From NCBI RefSeq assembly GCF_018141425.1, contig NZ_CP058561.1:1612001-1676000 (forward strand): 64,000 nucleotides of DNA. The letters are read 5' to 3'. The notes under the pieces were generated by a model. It saw only the letters and a program-made list of their open reading frames with translations. It searched no databases and was not told the origin of the DNA. The DNA comes from Vallitalea guaymasensis. GTDB lineage: Bacteria > Bacillota > Clostridia > Lachnospirales > Vallitaleaceae. The stretch's first letter is position 1; each line of letters opens with the position of its first letter. Below are positions 34,579 through 45,978 of this stretch, piece after piece. A program made the position numbers and the translations under genes.

Positions 34579-37500
34579 CTATTTTATTTTCACAACGTTT
34601 TCTTTGCTGCAAGTTATTTCATCATTCATATAATCTCTGATTATGATTGGTTCTGCAATATATTCACCTGCTAGAACTGCTTTTGTTTTGTAAGTGATCT
34701 CGAAGCTGTATTCATCAGACATCCTATAATTCCAACCAACATATACATGTAATTTAGTTCTTCTTGCTTCATTATCTGCCCATACACCTAGTTTATCGGA
34801 ATTCGTCTTCTCTTTACCTATGAAAGTTAGTGCGGTAGGTAAAATATCGTCTAATACAAATGTTGATAAACGGTTATCAAGAACATTGACTTTTATATGG
34901 ACTGTTACAATCTCCCCTTGTTTTATGTCTTCTCCTGAACCATCTGAAGAATACCATCTTTCTATATTGTATTTGTCGGTCTTCTCAATATCCTTTACTG
35001 TTCCAATAAAATCTTTTATAACCCTAACATTGCCATCAATCTCTGAGAACTTGATACTTCCTGCTTGTTCTTTAGTTAAATCCAATGAATGATATCTATT
35101 TATTCCTAATGATACAGTTTCTTCTTTGCCATCTAATTCATATTTAAAAGATGCTTTATCCTCTTTTGGTTTCATGTTTTGCAGATAATAGAGTTTTTCT
35201 GTTATTGTAGGATATTTATATTCACCTGTATGTTGTAGGTGAGCATACATACCTTTTGCATCTTCCAAGTTGTTTAATTTAATAGCTGCCATCATCATCA
35301 TAGCAGTAAATTTATTACCTGTATCAGCATCATCTATATATAGCATCTCATGTTTTTGTTTAACATAATTATCCTTTATATCATTATATATTTCTTTTGC
35401 TTTTTGTAACTCTCCATTTTCAATAAAAGTCAACATCATATACATCTTTTCAAAACTTAGTGTTTCACTTGTGCCATTTATTTTAGTATACATTGCATTT
35501 GTCTCTAGTAACACTGGTTCATCCAACAAGGATAATCCCCATAGAGCCGCTATGTTTTCTTTTACAGGCCTATATTCATCTCTGGCTGCTTGTAGTAGTC
35601 CGTTTACCTGTTTCTCTCTATCTTCTACAAAGCCTACTGATATTAGATTGGCTGTTATCTCTGCACTATTGTTTCCATATGAAAAATCTCTATATAATCC
35701 ATTATAAGATACGAATTCTTCACATCTTGGTTCATCTAATTTAAAATCTGTCTCAAATTTCTTATTCAGCTCTTTTCCTGCTATATTAGATGATATTATA
35801 TACTCACTTCTATCGTTATAGTTTGAATAATATACATCCAGTAAACCAAGGTAATATTCGCATAAATCTTTGTTAAGGAATATAAGATTGACATATTGGT
35901 CATTACTTATTATTTCCATATCTTCTTTTAGGTCTTCTTGTTTTATAACATCAAAATAATGAAGAGAATCTTTTATTTCGATATCATATTGTTCACCATC
36001 TTTATAATTACCAGTTTTAGCTATAATAGTTATCTTATGCTTACCTTTTGGAAGTTTACCAATAGGAATGTTAACATACTCATGGCCTTTTCCTGTTTCT
36101 GTGACCTCTACTACTTTACCGTCTTCTTGTTCTATCTTGGCAGTAAATTCTACTGAATCTTCTTTTTTAAGCTTAGCACCACCTGTTTTTATGGTAGCGT
36201 TGATATAATCACCTTTCATATAACTATCATATACAAGTGATGAGATGAAGAATGGCAATTTTGCATTTATATTATATTTCTCTTTACCTGCCTTTAATTT
36301 GTCATTTATGGCTGTACATGTAATTCTCCAGCTAGTCAAGTTATCTGGTAATTCAAATTCCTTGGTACATATCCCGTTTTCATCTGTTTTGATGATGCCG
36401 AAATCTGCTGTGTTCTTGAATTTGCTTCTTATTATTTCCGAATCACCTTCGCCACCACATTCAGCTCCACCAAAATTATTATATATATTGTAAGCTGCTA
36501 GGAATTGACTTGTTAATCCTGATGAAAATACACTTCTATAGAGATCAGATAACACCCATGTAGAATCTTCACAGATTGCAAAGAATGCTTCATCAACTAC
36601 ACTTATATTTACATCAGCTGTAACTGGTTTATCATCCTTATCTGTTACCTTGACTGTTAATTTTACCTTATCTCCTGGTTTATAATCATTCTTGTCTGTC
36701 TCAATATTTACATTAAGCTTTTCGTCTTCATAGTCATATCCGAACCATCTTTTCATACTATAATCATTATGTAATGATTTGCCATCAAAATATACAGCAT
36801 ATATGGTAGCATTTGGAATATATTTTTGTAAGTATTTAATATCCACTTTTGTATCATCACTGATTATATAATCAATTATTCCTTCTTTACATACAAAGAA
36901 TAAAGATTTGTCATTCTCTCTTTCTGATATATTTTCATTCCCTTGTTTAATAGCTAGTTCCATATTGTCATTCTTCTTGAATAAATCTTTGTTCATATGC
37001 AATGAATATCTCTGCAAGTAGTTTTGGTTATCATTAACATAATAGGCTTCTGAATAATAGTGAATCTGTTCAATCAACCTACCCTTGCTGTCTTTGGTTC
37101 GTATATAGAATCTATATCCTCTATTTTCCTTTATTTCATCAAAGTTGAAAGTTAATACACCATTCTCGTCTGTTATTCCCTCTATAGTACCTAATATGTT
37201 ATCATGTCTTTCATATGTATAACTGTCATAGCTTCTTTTATTGATATAATCGTATTCTTTGCCTTGATAAATCCTTTCATAATAGGTTTCTTCTATTTCT
37301 ATTTCTACATCTTTAGAGGCAATGCCCTCTCCCCTATATGAATCATAATCATATAATTGTCCATTAAAATTACTTGTATCAATATTATTTACGTTAACTG
37401 ATATTTTAACTTCTTCATCAGATATTTTTTTATCCTCTGTCTCTATCATTATATCTCTTGGAAAGAGAATAACACTGGACACATCTCTTATATAATTCCT

Positions 37501-39486
37501 ATCCAAGTCATCAAACCTTGTTCGTATGTTGATAAATCTAGGTTTCCATTTAGTTGTATTAAGATAAGGTGTTAACTCCACTTCTTTATGTCCCTTTTCA
37601 TCACAAATATATTCTTTACTGCAACTCGTTTCTTTACCAAACAAACTGAATCTACTTGTTTCTATAGAGATATGTGAATCAGCAGCTGGCGTTCCTTCAT
37701 AGAATGTAACATCAGCTGAGTAGTTGACTGTATCGTCCATCATTATGAATTCTTTATCAAGGGAAGTATCCAGTTTGTAAGTAGGTTTCTCGAATCTGGC
37801 AATATCTATATACTCATTTTCAATCTCGTATTCACCATCTACTATTACCCTTACTTTTAGATAACTATCAAGATAATTATCAATATTGAATTTCGTTTCA
37901 TAAGTACCTATGTTGCTTAATTTTACTTCTTTTGCTTCCATAAGGGTATTATTATCGTTCAACAATTCTACCCTGACATTTTTTATACTCTTGCCTTCTC
38001 TGTTTTGTACAAAACCAAATACATTTATCTCATCAGTAGGTAGATATATCCCTCTATCAAAATATATGTAAGACCAATAAATGCAGTTAGGATTCTTGGA
38101 ATGATCGTCTATTACCAATGGAATCATCAATGGATTATCATTACCTGCCTGTAGTTCCATAAGCACATTTTCACTGTACTCTTGTTTTTTATCCAAAAAT
38201 GCAAAACCATTCTCATCGGTTTTACCTATATTCTTATCATCAATTACTATATTTGCATCTTTTACTAACTCACTAGTTGTTCCATTCACCATCCATACCA
38301 TTACCTTATCATTATCAACTGCTGTATATGCGTTGTATGGAGATACTTGAATGAACATATAATCCACTGAATCATAATACTTGGCTTTTAAGAAATAATA
38401 ACCTTCATCTAGATGTTGCAGTTCAATAACATCCTCATATCCAAAATCATTGGCAGTCACCTCATATGTATAATTCTCAGTTGCAGTCAGACTGGAGGCA
38501 TATTTATCTATATCAATATCATTTCTATCATAATAACCTTTTACAAAATCCTTTTTGTCCTTATATTTGTATATACTAAGACTTATCTTCTTTTCTTCAT
38601 CATTGCCATTAGCATAACATGTAAGCATTTGTGGTTCATTCGGTTTCATATATGTAATAGACTCAGTAGTACCATATAGGTTAATATACTTATCATTAAA
38701 ATTATGTCCATCTGTCTTGAAGGTGAACGTATAATCTTCGTCTATAGTCTCAGCACCGTCACTATATCCTTTTTTGATGGTTACTTCATATTCTTTTCTT
38801 TCTTTTAATTTATTCTTTGGAACGAATATTATTTTATCTTTTTCATATTTGAATTCACCTTCAACAGATGGCTTAATATTAAAATATTGGTCGAAGTTAT
38901 GTTCGCCTATATCTTTGGTGAATTGTATTTCTATACCTGTATTAGTTGGAACACTATAACCTTCATTAGCTGGGTGAGTTGTAGATACACCAAATTTTTT
39001 AACTGTTTGGAAAGCCCATCCTAATTTCTCTTCCTTAGTATTATAAGTTACTTTTACAAGCTCATTGTTATCAAAAGGAGAATTCACCGATAAAATATAT
39101 TCCTTATCATTTACCTTCTCAATATCGTAACTTCTATGAGGACTGAAACTCAAATTTTTCTTTATGGCATCTTCTCTCATAGGAGTTTTGGAAGTTACTT
39201 TTATTTTTGGTTTTGTATCAATGCCATATGGCGTATTGGACATGGACTCTACTAGAATATCAGTATTTTCTGGTATGTCTTGGGTATCATCTTTCCCTAT
39301 ATCAACCACTTCTTCTACTTTATTTTTATCGTCTGCTAAATCTTTGCTTTTGTCGTTACTATTAGCAGACAACAAAACTGCACTTGTTGTAATACCAGCC
39401 AAAATAACTATACACATTATTACAGCTATCATTTTTTGCTTTTTGGTCATATTTTTCAGTTTACCTACAATATTAATTTTTTTCAT
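34579..39486 (-). CDS. Alpha-2-macroglobulin-like surface protein
   Basis: 1635 residues anchored by an N-terminal helix (MIAVIMCIVILAGITTSAVL). A string of beta-sandwich MG domains follows: an Ig-like start (about 65-260), MG domains with DKKQEYSENVLMELQAG and the typical IYWSYIYFDRGIYLPTDEIN near 480, A2M central domain FGIIKTDENGICTKEFELPDNLTSWRITC near 1090. Bacterial A2Ms trap proteases by a CxEQ thioester; I see only CEEF near residue 1255 and no CxEQ, and the following helical domain is short. So it may be a structural homolog without covalent trapping. AAGGAG before ATG. Co-directional with the MEMO lipoprotein. Confidence 0.85.
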   Translation of the reverse strand: MKKINIVGKLKNMTKKQKMIAVIMCIVILAGITTSAVLLSANSNDKSKDLADDKNKVEEVVDIGKDDTQDIPENTDILVESMSNTPYGIDTKPKIKVTSKTPMREDAIKKNLSFSPHRSYDIEKVNDKEYILSVNSPFDNNELVKVTYNTKEEKLGWAFQTVKKFGVSTTHPANEGYSVPTNTGIEIQFTKDIGEHNFDQYFNIKPSVEGEFKYEKDKIIFVPKNKLKERKEYEVTIKKGYSDGAETIDEDYTFTFKTDGHNFNDKYINLYGTTESITYMKPNEPQMLTCYANGNDEEKKISLSIYKYKDKKDFVKGYYDRNDIDIDKYASSLTATENYTYEVTANDFGYEDVIELQHLDEGYYFLKAKYYDSVDYMFIQVSPYNAYTAVDNDKVMVWMVNGTTSELVKDANIVIDDKNIGKTDENGFAFLDKKQEYSENVLMELQAGNDNPLMIPLVIDDHSKNPNCIYWSYIYFDRGIYLPTDEINVFGFVQNREGKSIKNVRVELLNDNNTLMEAKEVKLSNIGTYETKFNIDNYLDSYLKVRVIVDGEYEIENEYIDIARFEKPTYKLDTSLDKEFIMMDDTVNYSADVTFYEGTPAADSHISIETSRFSLFGKETSCSKEYICDEKGHKEVELTPYLNTTKWKPRFINIRTRFDDLDRNYIRDVSSVILFPRDIMIETEDKKISDEEVKISVNVNNIDTSNFNGQLYDYDSYRGEGIASKDVEIEIEETYYERIYQGKEYDYINKRSYDSYTYERHDNILGTIEGITDENGVLTFNFDEIKENRGYRFYIRTKDSKGRLIEQIHYYSEAYYVNDNQNYLQRYSLHMNKDLFKKNDNMELAIKQGNENISERENDKSLFFVCKEGIIDYIISDDTKVDIKYLQKYIPNATIYAVYFDGKSLHNDYSMKRWFGYDYEDEKLNVNIETDKNDYKPGDKVKLTVKVTDKDDKPVTADVNISVVDEAFFAICEDSTWVLSDLYRSVFSSGLTSQFLAAYNIYNNFGGAECGGEGDSEIIRSKFKNTADFGIIKTDENGICTKEFELPDNLTSWRITCTAINDKLKAGKEKYNINAKLPFFISSLVYDSYMKGDYINATIKTGGAKLKKEDSVEFTAKIEQEDGKVVEVTETGKGHEYVNIPIGKLPKGKHKITIIAKTGNYKDGEQYDIEIKDSLHYFDVIKQEDLKEDMEIISNDQYVNLIFLNKDLCEYYLGLLDVYYSNYNDRSEYIISSNIAGKELNKKFETDFKLDEPRCEEFVSYNGLYRDFSYGNNSAEITANLISVGFVEDREKQVNGLLQAARDEYRPVKENIAALWGLSLLDEPVLLETNAMYTKINGTSETLSFEKMYMMLTFIENGELQKAKEIYNDIKDNYVKQKHEMLYIDDADTGNKFTAMMMMAAIKLNNLEDAKGMYAHLQHTGEYKYPTITEKLYYLQNMKPKEDKASFKYELDGKEETVSLGINRYHSLDLTKEQAGSIKFSEIDGNVRVIKDFIGTVKDIEKTDKYNIERWYSSDGSGEDIKQGEIVTVHIKVNVLDNRLSTFVLDDILPTALTFIGKEKTNSDKLGVWADNEARRTKLHVYVGWNYRMSDEYSFEITYKTKAVLAGEYIAEPIIIRDYMNDEITCSKENVVKIK

Positions 39487-39687
39487 AACAAACTCCTTAC
39501 TATAACTATTTAAGTTATACTCATTATTACATAAAACTTACACCCATTTTAATAAGTTCAATATATTCCCCTTGATTTTATAGTTTGAATAGAATTATGT
39601 AATTCAACTCATATAATATATAATAGCAATAATTTATTAAAAATATGTTATTAATTATTTTACATTACTATTACTAAATATTAACAA

Positions 39688-39726
39688 TTAGCTTTTACTT
39701 ATCCCAAATTGTTAAGTAAAAGCTAA
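39688..39726 (-). terminator. Hairpin, probable terminator after large lipoprotein gene
   Basis: TTAGCTTTTACTTA / TAAGTAAAAGCTAA, perfect 14-bp arms (39688-39701, 39713-39726) with an 11-base loop. T content after the stem is only moderate, so termination may be partial and allow read-through into the A2M gene. Confidence 0.6.
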
Positions 39727-39754
39727 TAATTTATAATACTTTCTTTAATTTTGA

Positions 39755-42553
39755 TTAATACTGTGGAACTATAACTTTTACATTTGCTCCCTCTTCCACA
39801 ATTATTTCTTGCCATTTACCCTTAGTTTCATAAGAGTCACCTTTGTATCTTATGACATTTTCATTTACTTCATAAGTAACCGTCTCTGCATCTTCCAAAG
39901 CTTTTAGTCTCTTCTTGTTATTATCATATATTAATAGATGAGCACCATAATCAGTACCATTGTACAATAAATAATAGTCTACTTCTGTATCACTTTTATC
40001 AAGCTCATAGATTTTATCTACAGACATTATTTCTAATGGTGCTGGACCATCATAACAGATTAAGAAGTAAATATTATCTTTATGTATTGCCAGTATATAT
40101 GGATAAGTGATGTTCGCCATTATTATGCTTTCTTTTCTTGAAGGGTCATATTTAACTAAATATCCACTACAATCATAGAATAAATAGTCATCACTCCATT
40201 TGAAATCTGAACCTTCAATAGTATCAATTATCTCAAATTTGTTCAGGTCAATAATATTTATGTTATTATTTCCTTTTTCATCAATAGCTATATAGCTATT
40301 GGACGCTTCGAAGTGCAATCTTGAATTCTCAACTTTTAATGATTCAGTCATTTTGTTTTCAAGATTAATCCTGTTCAATACGTCCTCATCAACTGGTCTA
40401 AAATACCCATGATCGCCTATTAATTCCAAGTCACTTACATAAGAATCATCATATAGTGTTATGGTCGACCCACTATTGAAATCGTAATAATATAAATATG
40501 CTCTATCTTCAAAACCTGTATATAAAACACCTTTATCTGTAATACTATATAGTCTTACTGGCTCAGAAATAATTTTATTCCATTTATCCTTTTCAAGACT
40601 ATATAGGGAGTTGGTTTCATATTCTTTAAAAACTTTGTGGTTATCTGCCATCTTATAATCACTTAAACGATAATTTCCACTAGGTGTCTCTAGTGGTACA
40701 TATTCTGAATCTAAGACTTTGTGGTTAGTATCTTCCATAACATCTTCCTCTACATATTCAGAATATATATTGACATATAACATATCGTCAACAACCATAT
40801 TGTTATATATTTCTGATTTATTTATATAATAAGGCTTAAAAATATGTTTATCTGTATCAAGTATATATGAACTATCCACATCACTATATGTATATCCATT
40901 ATCAGGGTTGTATCTAATCTCTTGTTCTGTTTTTATGGTATTCCACTCTTTATCAGTACGATCATAATAATATAAGATCTGATATCCGATAATTCCTATT
41001 CCTTTTTCATCATACCCCATCTTTAAATAGTTGTTATACTGTTCTTCATAAGCAGCTTCCCAAATCTCATCTGGAATGATTGTGTCAAGTTTTCTTTTGC
41101 CCTCTTTATTTATAGTATATATAGCTTTTTCTTCTGCATTAATGTAAGTTATATTTTCATTAACTGAGTCAAATATTATATTGTCGAAGGACATTTTTTC
41201 ACCTAGGAAATTATTATCAACAACTCTACTTTTATATTCTTCATCAATATAACATATCTCATCACTTCCATTTAATCCAACATAGTAATCATCAATATTC
41301 ATAAATCTGGTAACACCATTATATGGTTTTTCTAATATATAACATACATCATACTCAGAATTACTTTTTACTATATCACCATTTTTTAATAAGAAATAAT
41401 TGGTCCCGTTATAATTACCATCTAATAATTTTTCTTCTTCAACAATCTTACCATTATCAAAGATCCAATATCCTTCATTGATAATATAATGGTGTTCATA
41501 CTTTTTATTATAACTAGGGTCTTGGTTTATCAGTACTGTATAGGAATATAACTGTGGGTAATTATTATCTATAGATATATCAGCCTCGTATAATTTATCA
41601 TCTTTTTTAGCATATAATTTCAACTCACATTTTTCATTTCTTTCAAGAATATATTTAATTGAATCAATCTCTGTTTTTATATCCAATTGAATTACGTCTA
41701 ATAAAGCAAAAGATTTATTGCATATAGCTACATAACGGTTATCTTCATTTTTATACTCAACAAATATTGTGTTATCACTTGTATACATATCAACTACATC
41801 GTCTTTGAATCGTTGTTTTTTAACAAAAGTTATTCCATCTTTACCATATGAATATGTATCAATGAATTTCTTATCTTCTTTATCATAGATCAAATAAAAT
41901 GATGTTATACCTGCTGATATCAGCTTAAAGTTACTTGCATCACTGTAATTCTTAAATTTATAGTCAATCATTGATTTATTAAAATAATCAGTACAATCAA
42001 AACATATTTCCCCTAGCTCTTTGTCATAGGATAATAATACAATATGGTCATCCCATCCTAGATAACCTGACTGTAAACTGTATTTACTATTGATTAAAAT
42101 GCTCTCATCATCTTCACTAGCATAATCATTACCAAACGAAAACAGAGCTTGTTTTTTATTCCCTATCAATAATTGAAAAGAACAAACATAACTGGAATAA
42201 TTCCAATCAATACCACCATGTTTCTTAATGACAACATCTTCTATTGTGAAATCATCAGGTAGAATTACATTAGGAAAAATTATTTGTTCAGGTGATTCAT
42301 TGGTGATACTAAAATCATCCTCAGTAAAGTTTTTAGCATCAATACTTAACTCTTGGTCGCTTATTCTTATTATGTCAGCTTCCTGCTCAGGCTGTTCTTT
42401 TGAATCTGCATCATTAATATCTTCTTCATCTTGCTTACCTGACATTGTTCCTGATTCTTCTGTAGTAGAAGTTGGTTCATCCTTAGTGGAACAACCTGTA
42501 ATAAATATAGCTAGAAAAGTAATTATTATTATAGTTGCATTAAATTTTTTCAT
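39755..42553 (-). CDS. Large lipoprotein, beta-propeller-like
   Basis: 932 residues. Signal peptide and lipobox FITGC (about Cys21), then an acidic low-complexity linker (KDEPTSTTEESGTMSGKQDE and on to 60), then a long chain of short repeating beta units (VEYKNEDNRYVAICNKSFAL, YVGLNGSDEICYIDEEYKSR, LYSLEKDKWNKIISEPVRLY, YIAIDEKGNNNINIIDLNKF) as in DUF5050/WD40-like propellers. No catalytic motif. It is a surface-bound protein of unknown ligand. Upstream of the A2M/MEMO pair and in the same direction, but separated by a 268-base gap. Confidence 0.7.
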   Translation of the reverse strand: MKKFNATIIIITFLAIFITGCSTKDEPTSTTEESGTMSGKQDEEDINDADSKEQPEQEADIIRISDQELSIDAKNFTEDDFSITNESPEQIIFPNVILPDDFTIEDVVIKKHGGIDWNYSSYVCSFQLLIGNKKQALFSFGNDYASEDDESILINSKYSLQSGYLGWDDHIVLLSYDKELGEICFDCTDYFNKSMIDYKFKNYSDASNFKLISAGITSFYLIYDKEDKKFIDTYSYGKDGITFVKKQRFKDDVVDMYTSDNTIFVEYKNEDNRYVAICNKSFALLDVIQLDIKTEIDSIKYILERNEKCELKLYAKKDDKLYEADISIDNNYPQLYSYTVLINQDPSYNKKYEHHYIINEGYWIFDNGKIVEEEKLLDGNYNGTNYFLLKNGDIVKSNSEYDVCYILEKPYNGVTRFMNIDDYYVGLNGSDEICYIDEEYKSRVVDNNFLGEKMSFDNIIFDSVNENITYINAEEKAIYTINKEGKRKLDTIIPDEIWEAAYEEQYNNYLKMGYDEKGIGIIGYQILYYYDRTDKEWNTIKTEQEIRYNPDNGYTYSDVDSSYILDTDKHIFKPYYINKSEIYNNMVVDDMLYVNIYSEYVEEDVMEDTNHKVLDSEYVPLETPSGNYRLSDYKMADNHKVFKEYETNSLYSLEKDKWNKIISEPVRLYSITDKGVLYTGFEDRAYLYYYDFNSGSTITLYDDSYVSDLELIGDHGYFRPVDEDVLNRINLENKMTESLKVENSRLHFEASNSYIAIDEKGNNNINIIDLNKFEIIDTIEGSDFKWSDDYLFYDCSGYLVKYDPSRKESIIMANITYPYILAIHKDNIYFLICYDGPAPLEIMSVDKIYELDKSDTEVDYYLLYNGTDYGAHLLIYDNNKKRLKALEDAETVTYEVNENVIRYKGDSYETKGKWQEIIVEEGANVKVIVPQY

Positions 42554-42681
42554 ACTTTTAGTACATTCCTTTCGCCTTACTAAAATTATATTATGTATCA
42601 GCTCAAAATCATTTTGTCAAAATATATAATAACAGTAAGTTATTAAAATTATGTTATATATTTTTTTAAATAATTATTAAC

Positions 42682-42725
42682 AAAATAATCCCACTGGATT
42701 TTTTATGCCTATTACCAGTGGGATT
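42682..42725 (-). terminator. Terminator after chemoreceptor gene
   Basis: AATCCCACTGG / CCAGTGGGATT perfect 11-bp arms (42687-42697, 42715-42725), then ATTTTG in the minus direction. Confidence 0.8.
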
Positions 42726-42747
42726 TTATCATATAACTTATTTAATT

Positions 42748-44562
42748 TTATATTCTATACTGTGATATCTCATCCTTAAAATCTAATGTCATTTCCTTGA
42801 AAGTGCTTATACTATCTGTAATACCTTTTATATGTACTGTATAATCTGTTACATTAGCACTAACTTCTTCTGCTGAAGCTGAGTTTTCTTCTGCAATAGC
42901 TGCTAATGACTCTATGTTTTGGAACACTTTTGACATTGAGTTGGCTTCATTTTCTAGTCTTTTTGATGTATCTATCATTTTATCTGCAACCGTATTGATA
43001 TTGACATTAGCTACACTGGAAGCTTCAACGGCTTGACCTAGACTTGAATTCTCCTTAACCAATACATTATACTGAGAAGCAACATCTTCTACTAGTTTCT
43101 CTATTTCACTAACAAACTCACTAAGATTATTCTTTATCTTTTCAACTGCGTCATTAGTCTCTTCTGAAAGGTTTCTTACCTCATCAGCTACTACTGCAAA
43201 ACCTTTGCCAGCTTCACCAGCTCTAGCAGCTTCTATTGATGCATTAAGTGCAAGAAGATTAGTTTGACCAGATATTGCTGATACGATTGAAACGATTTCT
43301 GTAATCTGTTCAGCTTTGCTTTTTAACCTTAATCCATTATCTTGTACTTGTTTGAAACGGTCTAATAACATATTGATCTCTGTAGCTGTGGATTCTACCT
43401 CTTTGAAGCTATTGTCTATTTGGTCCACAGAACCTTCTAATTCAGTTTTATTGTTTTGTTCTTCACCAGCGATATTATTGATTTGGTCAACATTATCATT
43501 CAAAGTATATATGGAATGTTCTGTTTCTTCAGCTTGGCTTACTGCCGCTGTTGCCAACTGTTCAACTACATCTGATATTTCATCTGAAGTATTGCCCATT
43601 TTCTCAGCAAACTTTGAAATACTGTTGGTGAATGTGTTCATTTCATCTACTAATCCTTTGAAACCAACAAAATCTCTTCTTATATTAGTTTTGTAAGTAT
43701 TGATTTCATTGAAAATCTCTTCAAATTGGTCTTTTGTCTCTATTCTAGTCAGTACAGTATAATCTTTATTACTGAAGTTCTTAACTTCCTTTATAATCTC
43801 TTTATATGGTCTATACAGTATCTTGGATGATAAATAAACCGAGAAAAGACTGATTGCTATTATACTGACAGTAGTTAAAATATGTGAATCACGTACATTA
43901 AAGAATACTAAGACCAATTGTAGAAATAGTCCACTTAGTATAGCTGTCAATATTGAAATCTTTAGATGTACGTCTTTTATAAATCCAAAGGATAAAATTT
44001 TATTCATTATATATGATTTCTTGTATTGTATATCTTCTTGGAAAGTCAATTTCAATTTTAGTTGATTTTCATTCTTTTCAAGCTGCTTAATTTCTATTTG
44101 TTCATTAAAGTATTCTGCTGCACCTTCGACTAATCCCATAAAATAATCAAACATACCTCTATGAGAATTATAAGTAAAAATAACTTCTCTCCTGGATATA
44201 GCCTTAAACTGTAATTTTGGTGGTTTTGCACCTTTTATTCTTTTCATGACAACACTATGTACATCATCCATTGATTTTAGAAAATGATATAGATTATCAT
44301 GATGGAAAAATCCTGGATAATCCTGCTGGAAAGTTCTAATATTATCCTTCCCTATTGATTTCCATAACTTATCTTCACTAACATTAACTTTTGAAGCTAT
44401 AGTAGAAAAAAGTTTAAACACCCTTGTGTCTTCCACATCCTCCAATGGTGAAAACGTTTGGTTAGCTTTCCATCCTAGATTTTCTAAAGCTTCGTTAATT
44501 ATATTTTCTGAATATTGTTTTCTACAGGTTTTGATCCATGTTGATACGACTGTTCCTTTCAC
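42748..44562 (-). CDS. H-NOX methyl-accepting chemotaxis protein
   Basis: 604 residues. Residues 1-185 are a heme-binding H-NOX domain: proximal His102 (DVHSVV), heme-propionate motif Tyr131-x-Ser133-x-Arg135 (YNSHR), Pro115. The distal-pocket residues Trp9, Asn74 and Tyr140, which hold O2 in Thermoanaerobacter H-NOX, are all present at the same numbers. Two membrane helices follow (about 205-228 and 235-255), then a HAMP-like segment and an MCP signalling domain with [20 protein letters not shown]. It starts at GTG 44562 with AGAGGTG upstream. Predicted to control flagellar rotation in response to O2 or NO through CheA/CheW. Confidence 0.95.
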   Translation of the reverse strand: MKGTVVSTWIKTCRKQYSENIINEALENLGWKANQTFSPLEDVEDTRVFKLFSTIASKVNVSEDKLWKSIGKDNIRTFQQDYPGFFHHDNLYHFLKSMDDVHSVVMKRIKGAKPPKLQFKAISRREVIFTYNSHRGMFDYFMGLVEGAAEYFNEQIEIKQLEKNENQLKLKLTFQEDIQYKKSYIMNKILSFGFIKDVHLKISILTAILSGLFLQLVLVFFNVRDSHILTTVSIIAISLFSVYLSSKILYRPYKEIIKEVKNFSNKDYTVLTRIETKDQFEEIFNEINTYKTNIRRDFVGFKGLVDEMNTFTNSISKFAEKMGNTSDEISDVVEQLATAAVSQAEETEHSIYTLNDNVDQINNIAGEEQNNKTELEGSVDQIDNSFKEVESTATEINMLLDRFKQVQDNGLRLKSKAEQITEIVSIVSAISGQTNLLALNASIEAARAGEAGKGFAVVADEVRNLSEETNDAVEKIKNNLSEFVSEIEKLVEDVASQYNVLVKENSSLGQAVEASSVANVNINTVADKMIDTSKRLENEANSMSKVFQNIESLAAIAEENSASAEEVSANVTDYTVHIKGITDSISTFKEMTLDFKDEISQYRI

Positions 44563-44767
44563 TCATTTTCACCTCTTACACTATAGTTATTTGATATTCA
44601 AAGTTGCTTGTAAAAATTTCCATATAGTTAATTTTATAACAGATTTTGACAAATTACAATATAATCTTAATTTTATTTTTATATGGCATATATTATTTTA
44701 CTTTTTAACTAATTTATATCATATACTAATATAAAAGGTTACTGAAATTACTAATTAGTTAATAATC

Positions 44768-45799
44768 TTAATCTATATCATCCAATTTGCTTTTACCCAA
44801 AAATACATCTCTAGCCCATTGAGCCCATTCTTCTTTGACATCTATATCTTCCCAAGTGGGATAATCCTTAGCAATAAATCCTCCACCATAACTTCCAAAT
44901 TCAGTCATCATTTTTTCTGCACTCCTTTGTATGTATTCCTTATCTCCAGTAGCCATAACTTTTTGAATATCCACAGGTGACCAGAAAGTTACTCTTCCAC
45001 CAAATTTGTCAGATAATTTATTGATGCCTACTAGTTCAGGTTGATCAAATTGTAAAACGTCAACACCAATTTCTATAAAATCTTCAATGATATCGTATAC
45101 ATATCCACATGAATGAACAAAGAAATGTAGTCCTTTATAATGAGCGTCTTTTACAATTCTGGCATAAATAGGTTTGAATAGTTCTCTCCATAATACTGGA
45201 TTAATAAGTAATGCCGTTTGGGTTCCCCAATCATCATAGACAATGACACCATCAAAACCTAATGACCCTGCTTTATCAATAAGCTCAAGAAGTAATTTTT
45301 CTATCTTTTTTAATACTTTTATTACATTATCTTTCTCTAGAATGACGTCCATCAGCAGATTATCTATTTTTCTTAAATCTCTAATGGTAGAAAAAACTGC
45401 TACAGATAATGTACCCAACAGATATTTATCTTCGTTTTTGCTGATTATGCTTTTTACTTCCTCTTCATAAGCCTCATTATATTTGGGTAGTTCATAGGTA
45501 TCTAGATATTCCCAACCTTCCTGCAAAGCTCCCTTAATACATTCTCCCTTAGTTTTTTCCTCTAATCGTCCGTAAATATTACCATATGGATCTCTTCTTA
45601 CCTCTCCTTGAAAATCAGGTACTTCTCTGAGGGCATCCTCATAATATCCCCATTCCTTTTGATGTTCATATAGAGGATTAATCAATTTGGTTACCGATAT
45701 GCATGCTATATCATCTTGATGAGGTTTATTGAAATCCATACCTATTCTCTTGGGTGAATTAAATTCTATGACATCTTTTATAATCTGTTTACTATTCAT
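44768..45799 (-). CDS. Uroporphyrinogen-decarboxylase-family protein 1
   Basis: About 343 residues from ATG 45799 with AAAGGGG upstream. URO-D fold (TIM barrel): GMDFNKPHQDDIACISV, VIVYDDWGTQTALLINPVLW, FFVHSCGYVYDIIEDFIEIG and VDVLQFDQPELVGI. The H-S-C-G motif is the zinc-binding pattern of the corrinoid methyltransferase branch (MtaA/CmuA-like), so it is more likely a methyl- or small-substrate enzyme than a heme-pathway decarboxylase. It is divergent from the AraC pair; a second URO-D family gene lies on the other side. Confidence 0.85.
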   Translation of the reverse strand: MNSKQIIKDVIEFNSPKRIGMDFNKPHQDDIACISVTKLINPLYEHQKEWGYYEDALREVPDFQGEVRRDPYGNIYGRLEEKTKGECIKGALQEGWEYLDTYELPKYNEAYEEEVKSIISKNEDKYLLGTLSVAVFSTIRDLRKIDNLLMDVILEKDNVIKVLKKIEKLLLELIDKAGSLGFDGVIVYDDWGTQTALLINPVLWRELFKPIYARIVKDAHYKGLHFFVHSCGYVYDIIEDFIEIGVDVLQFDQPELVGINKLSDKFGGRVTFWSPVDIQKVMATGDKEYIQRSAEKMMTEFGSYGGGFIAKDYPTWEDIDVKEEWAQWARDVFLGKSKLDDID

Positions 45800-45978
45800 T
45801 ATATAACCCCTTTTCATTTTATTTTACCTTATGGTAACCTATTTTTCTAAGAAGCACCATGTATAATAGATATAAAACATGTAATATATTCATATGTAAT
45901 CAAATGTTATATTGTATAGTTATAGAACATGGTTTATAATAAATGTAATATATCCATAAAAAAAGGCAGGAATATATA

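Noticed and set aside
35471-35744. Overlapping plus-strand frames inside the A2M gene
   Set aside because: Shadows of a long, well supported minus-strand gene; no binding sites and no domain features. The same applies to many other plus-strand frames in 7160-44562.
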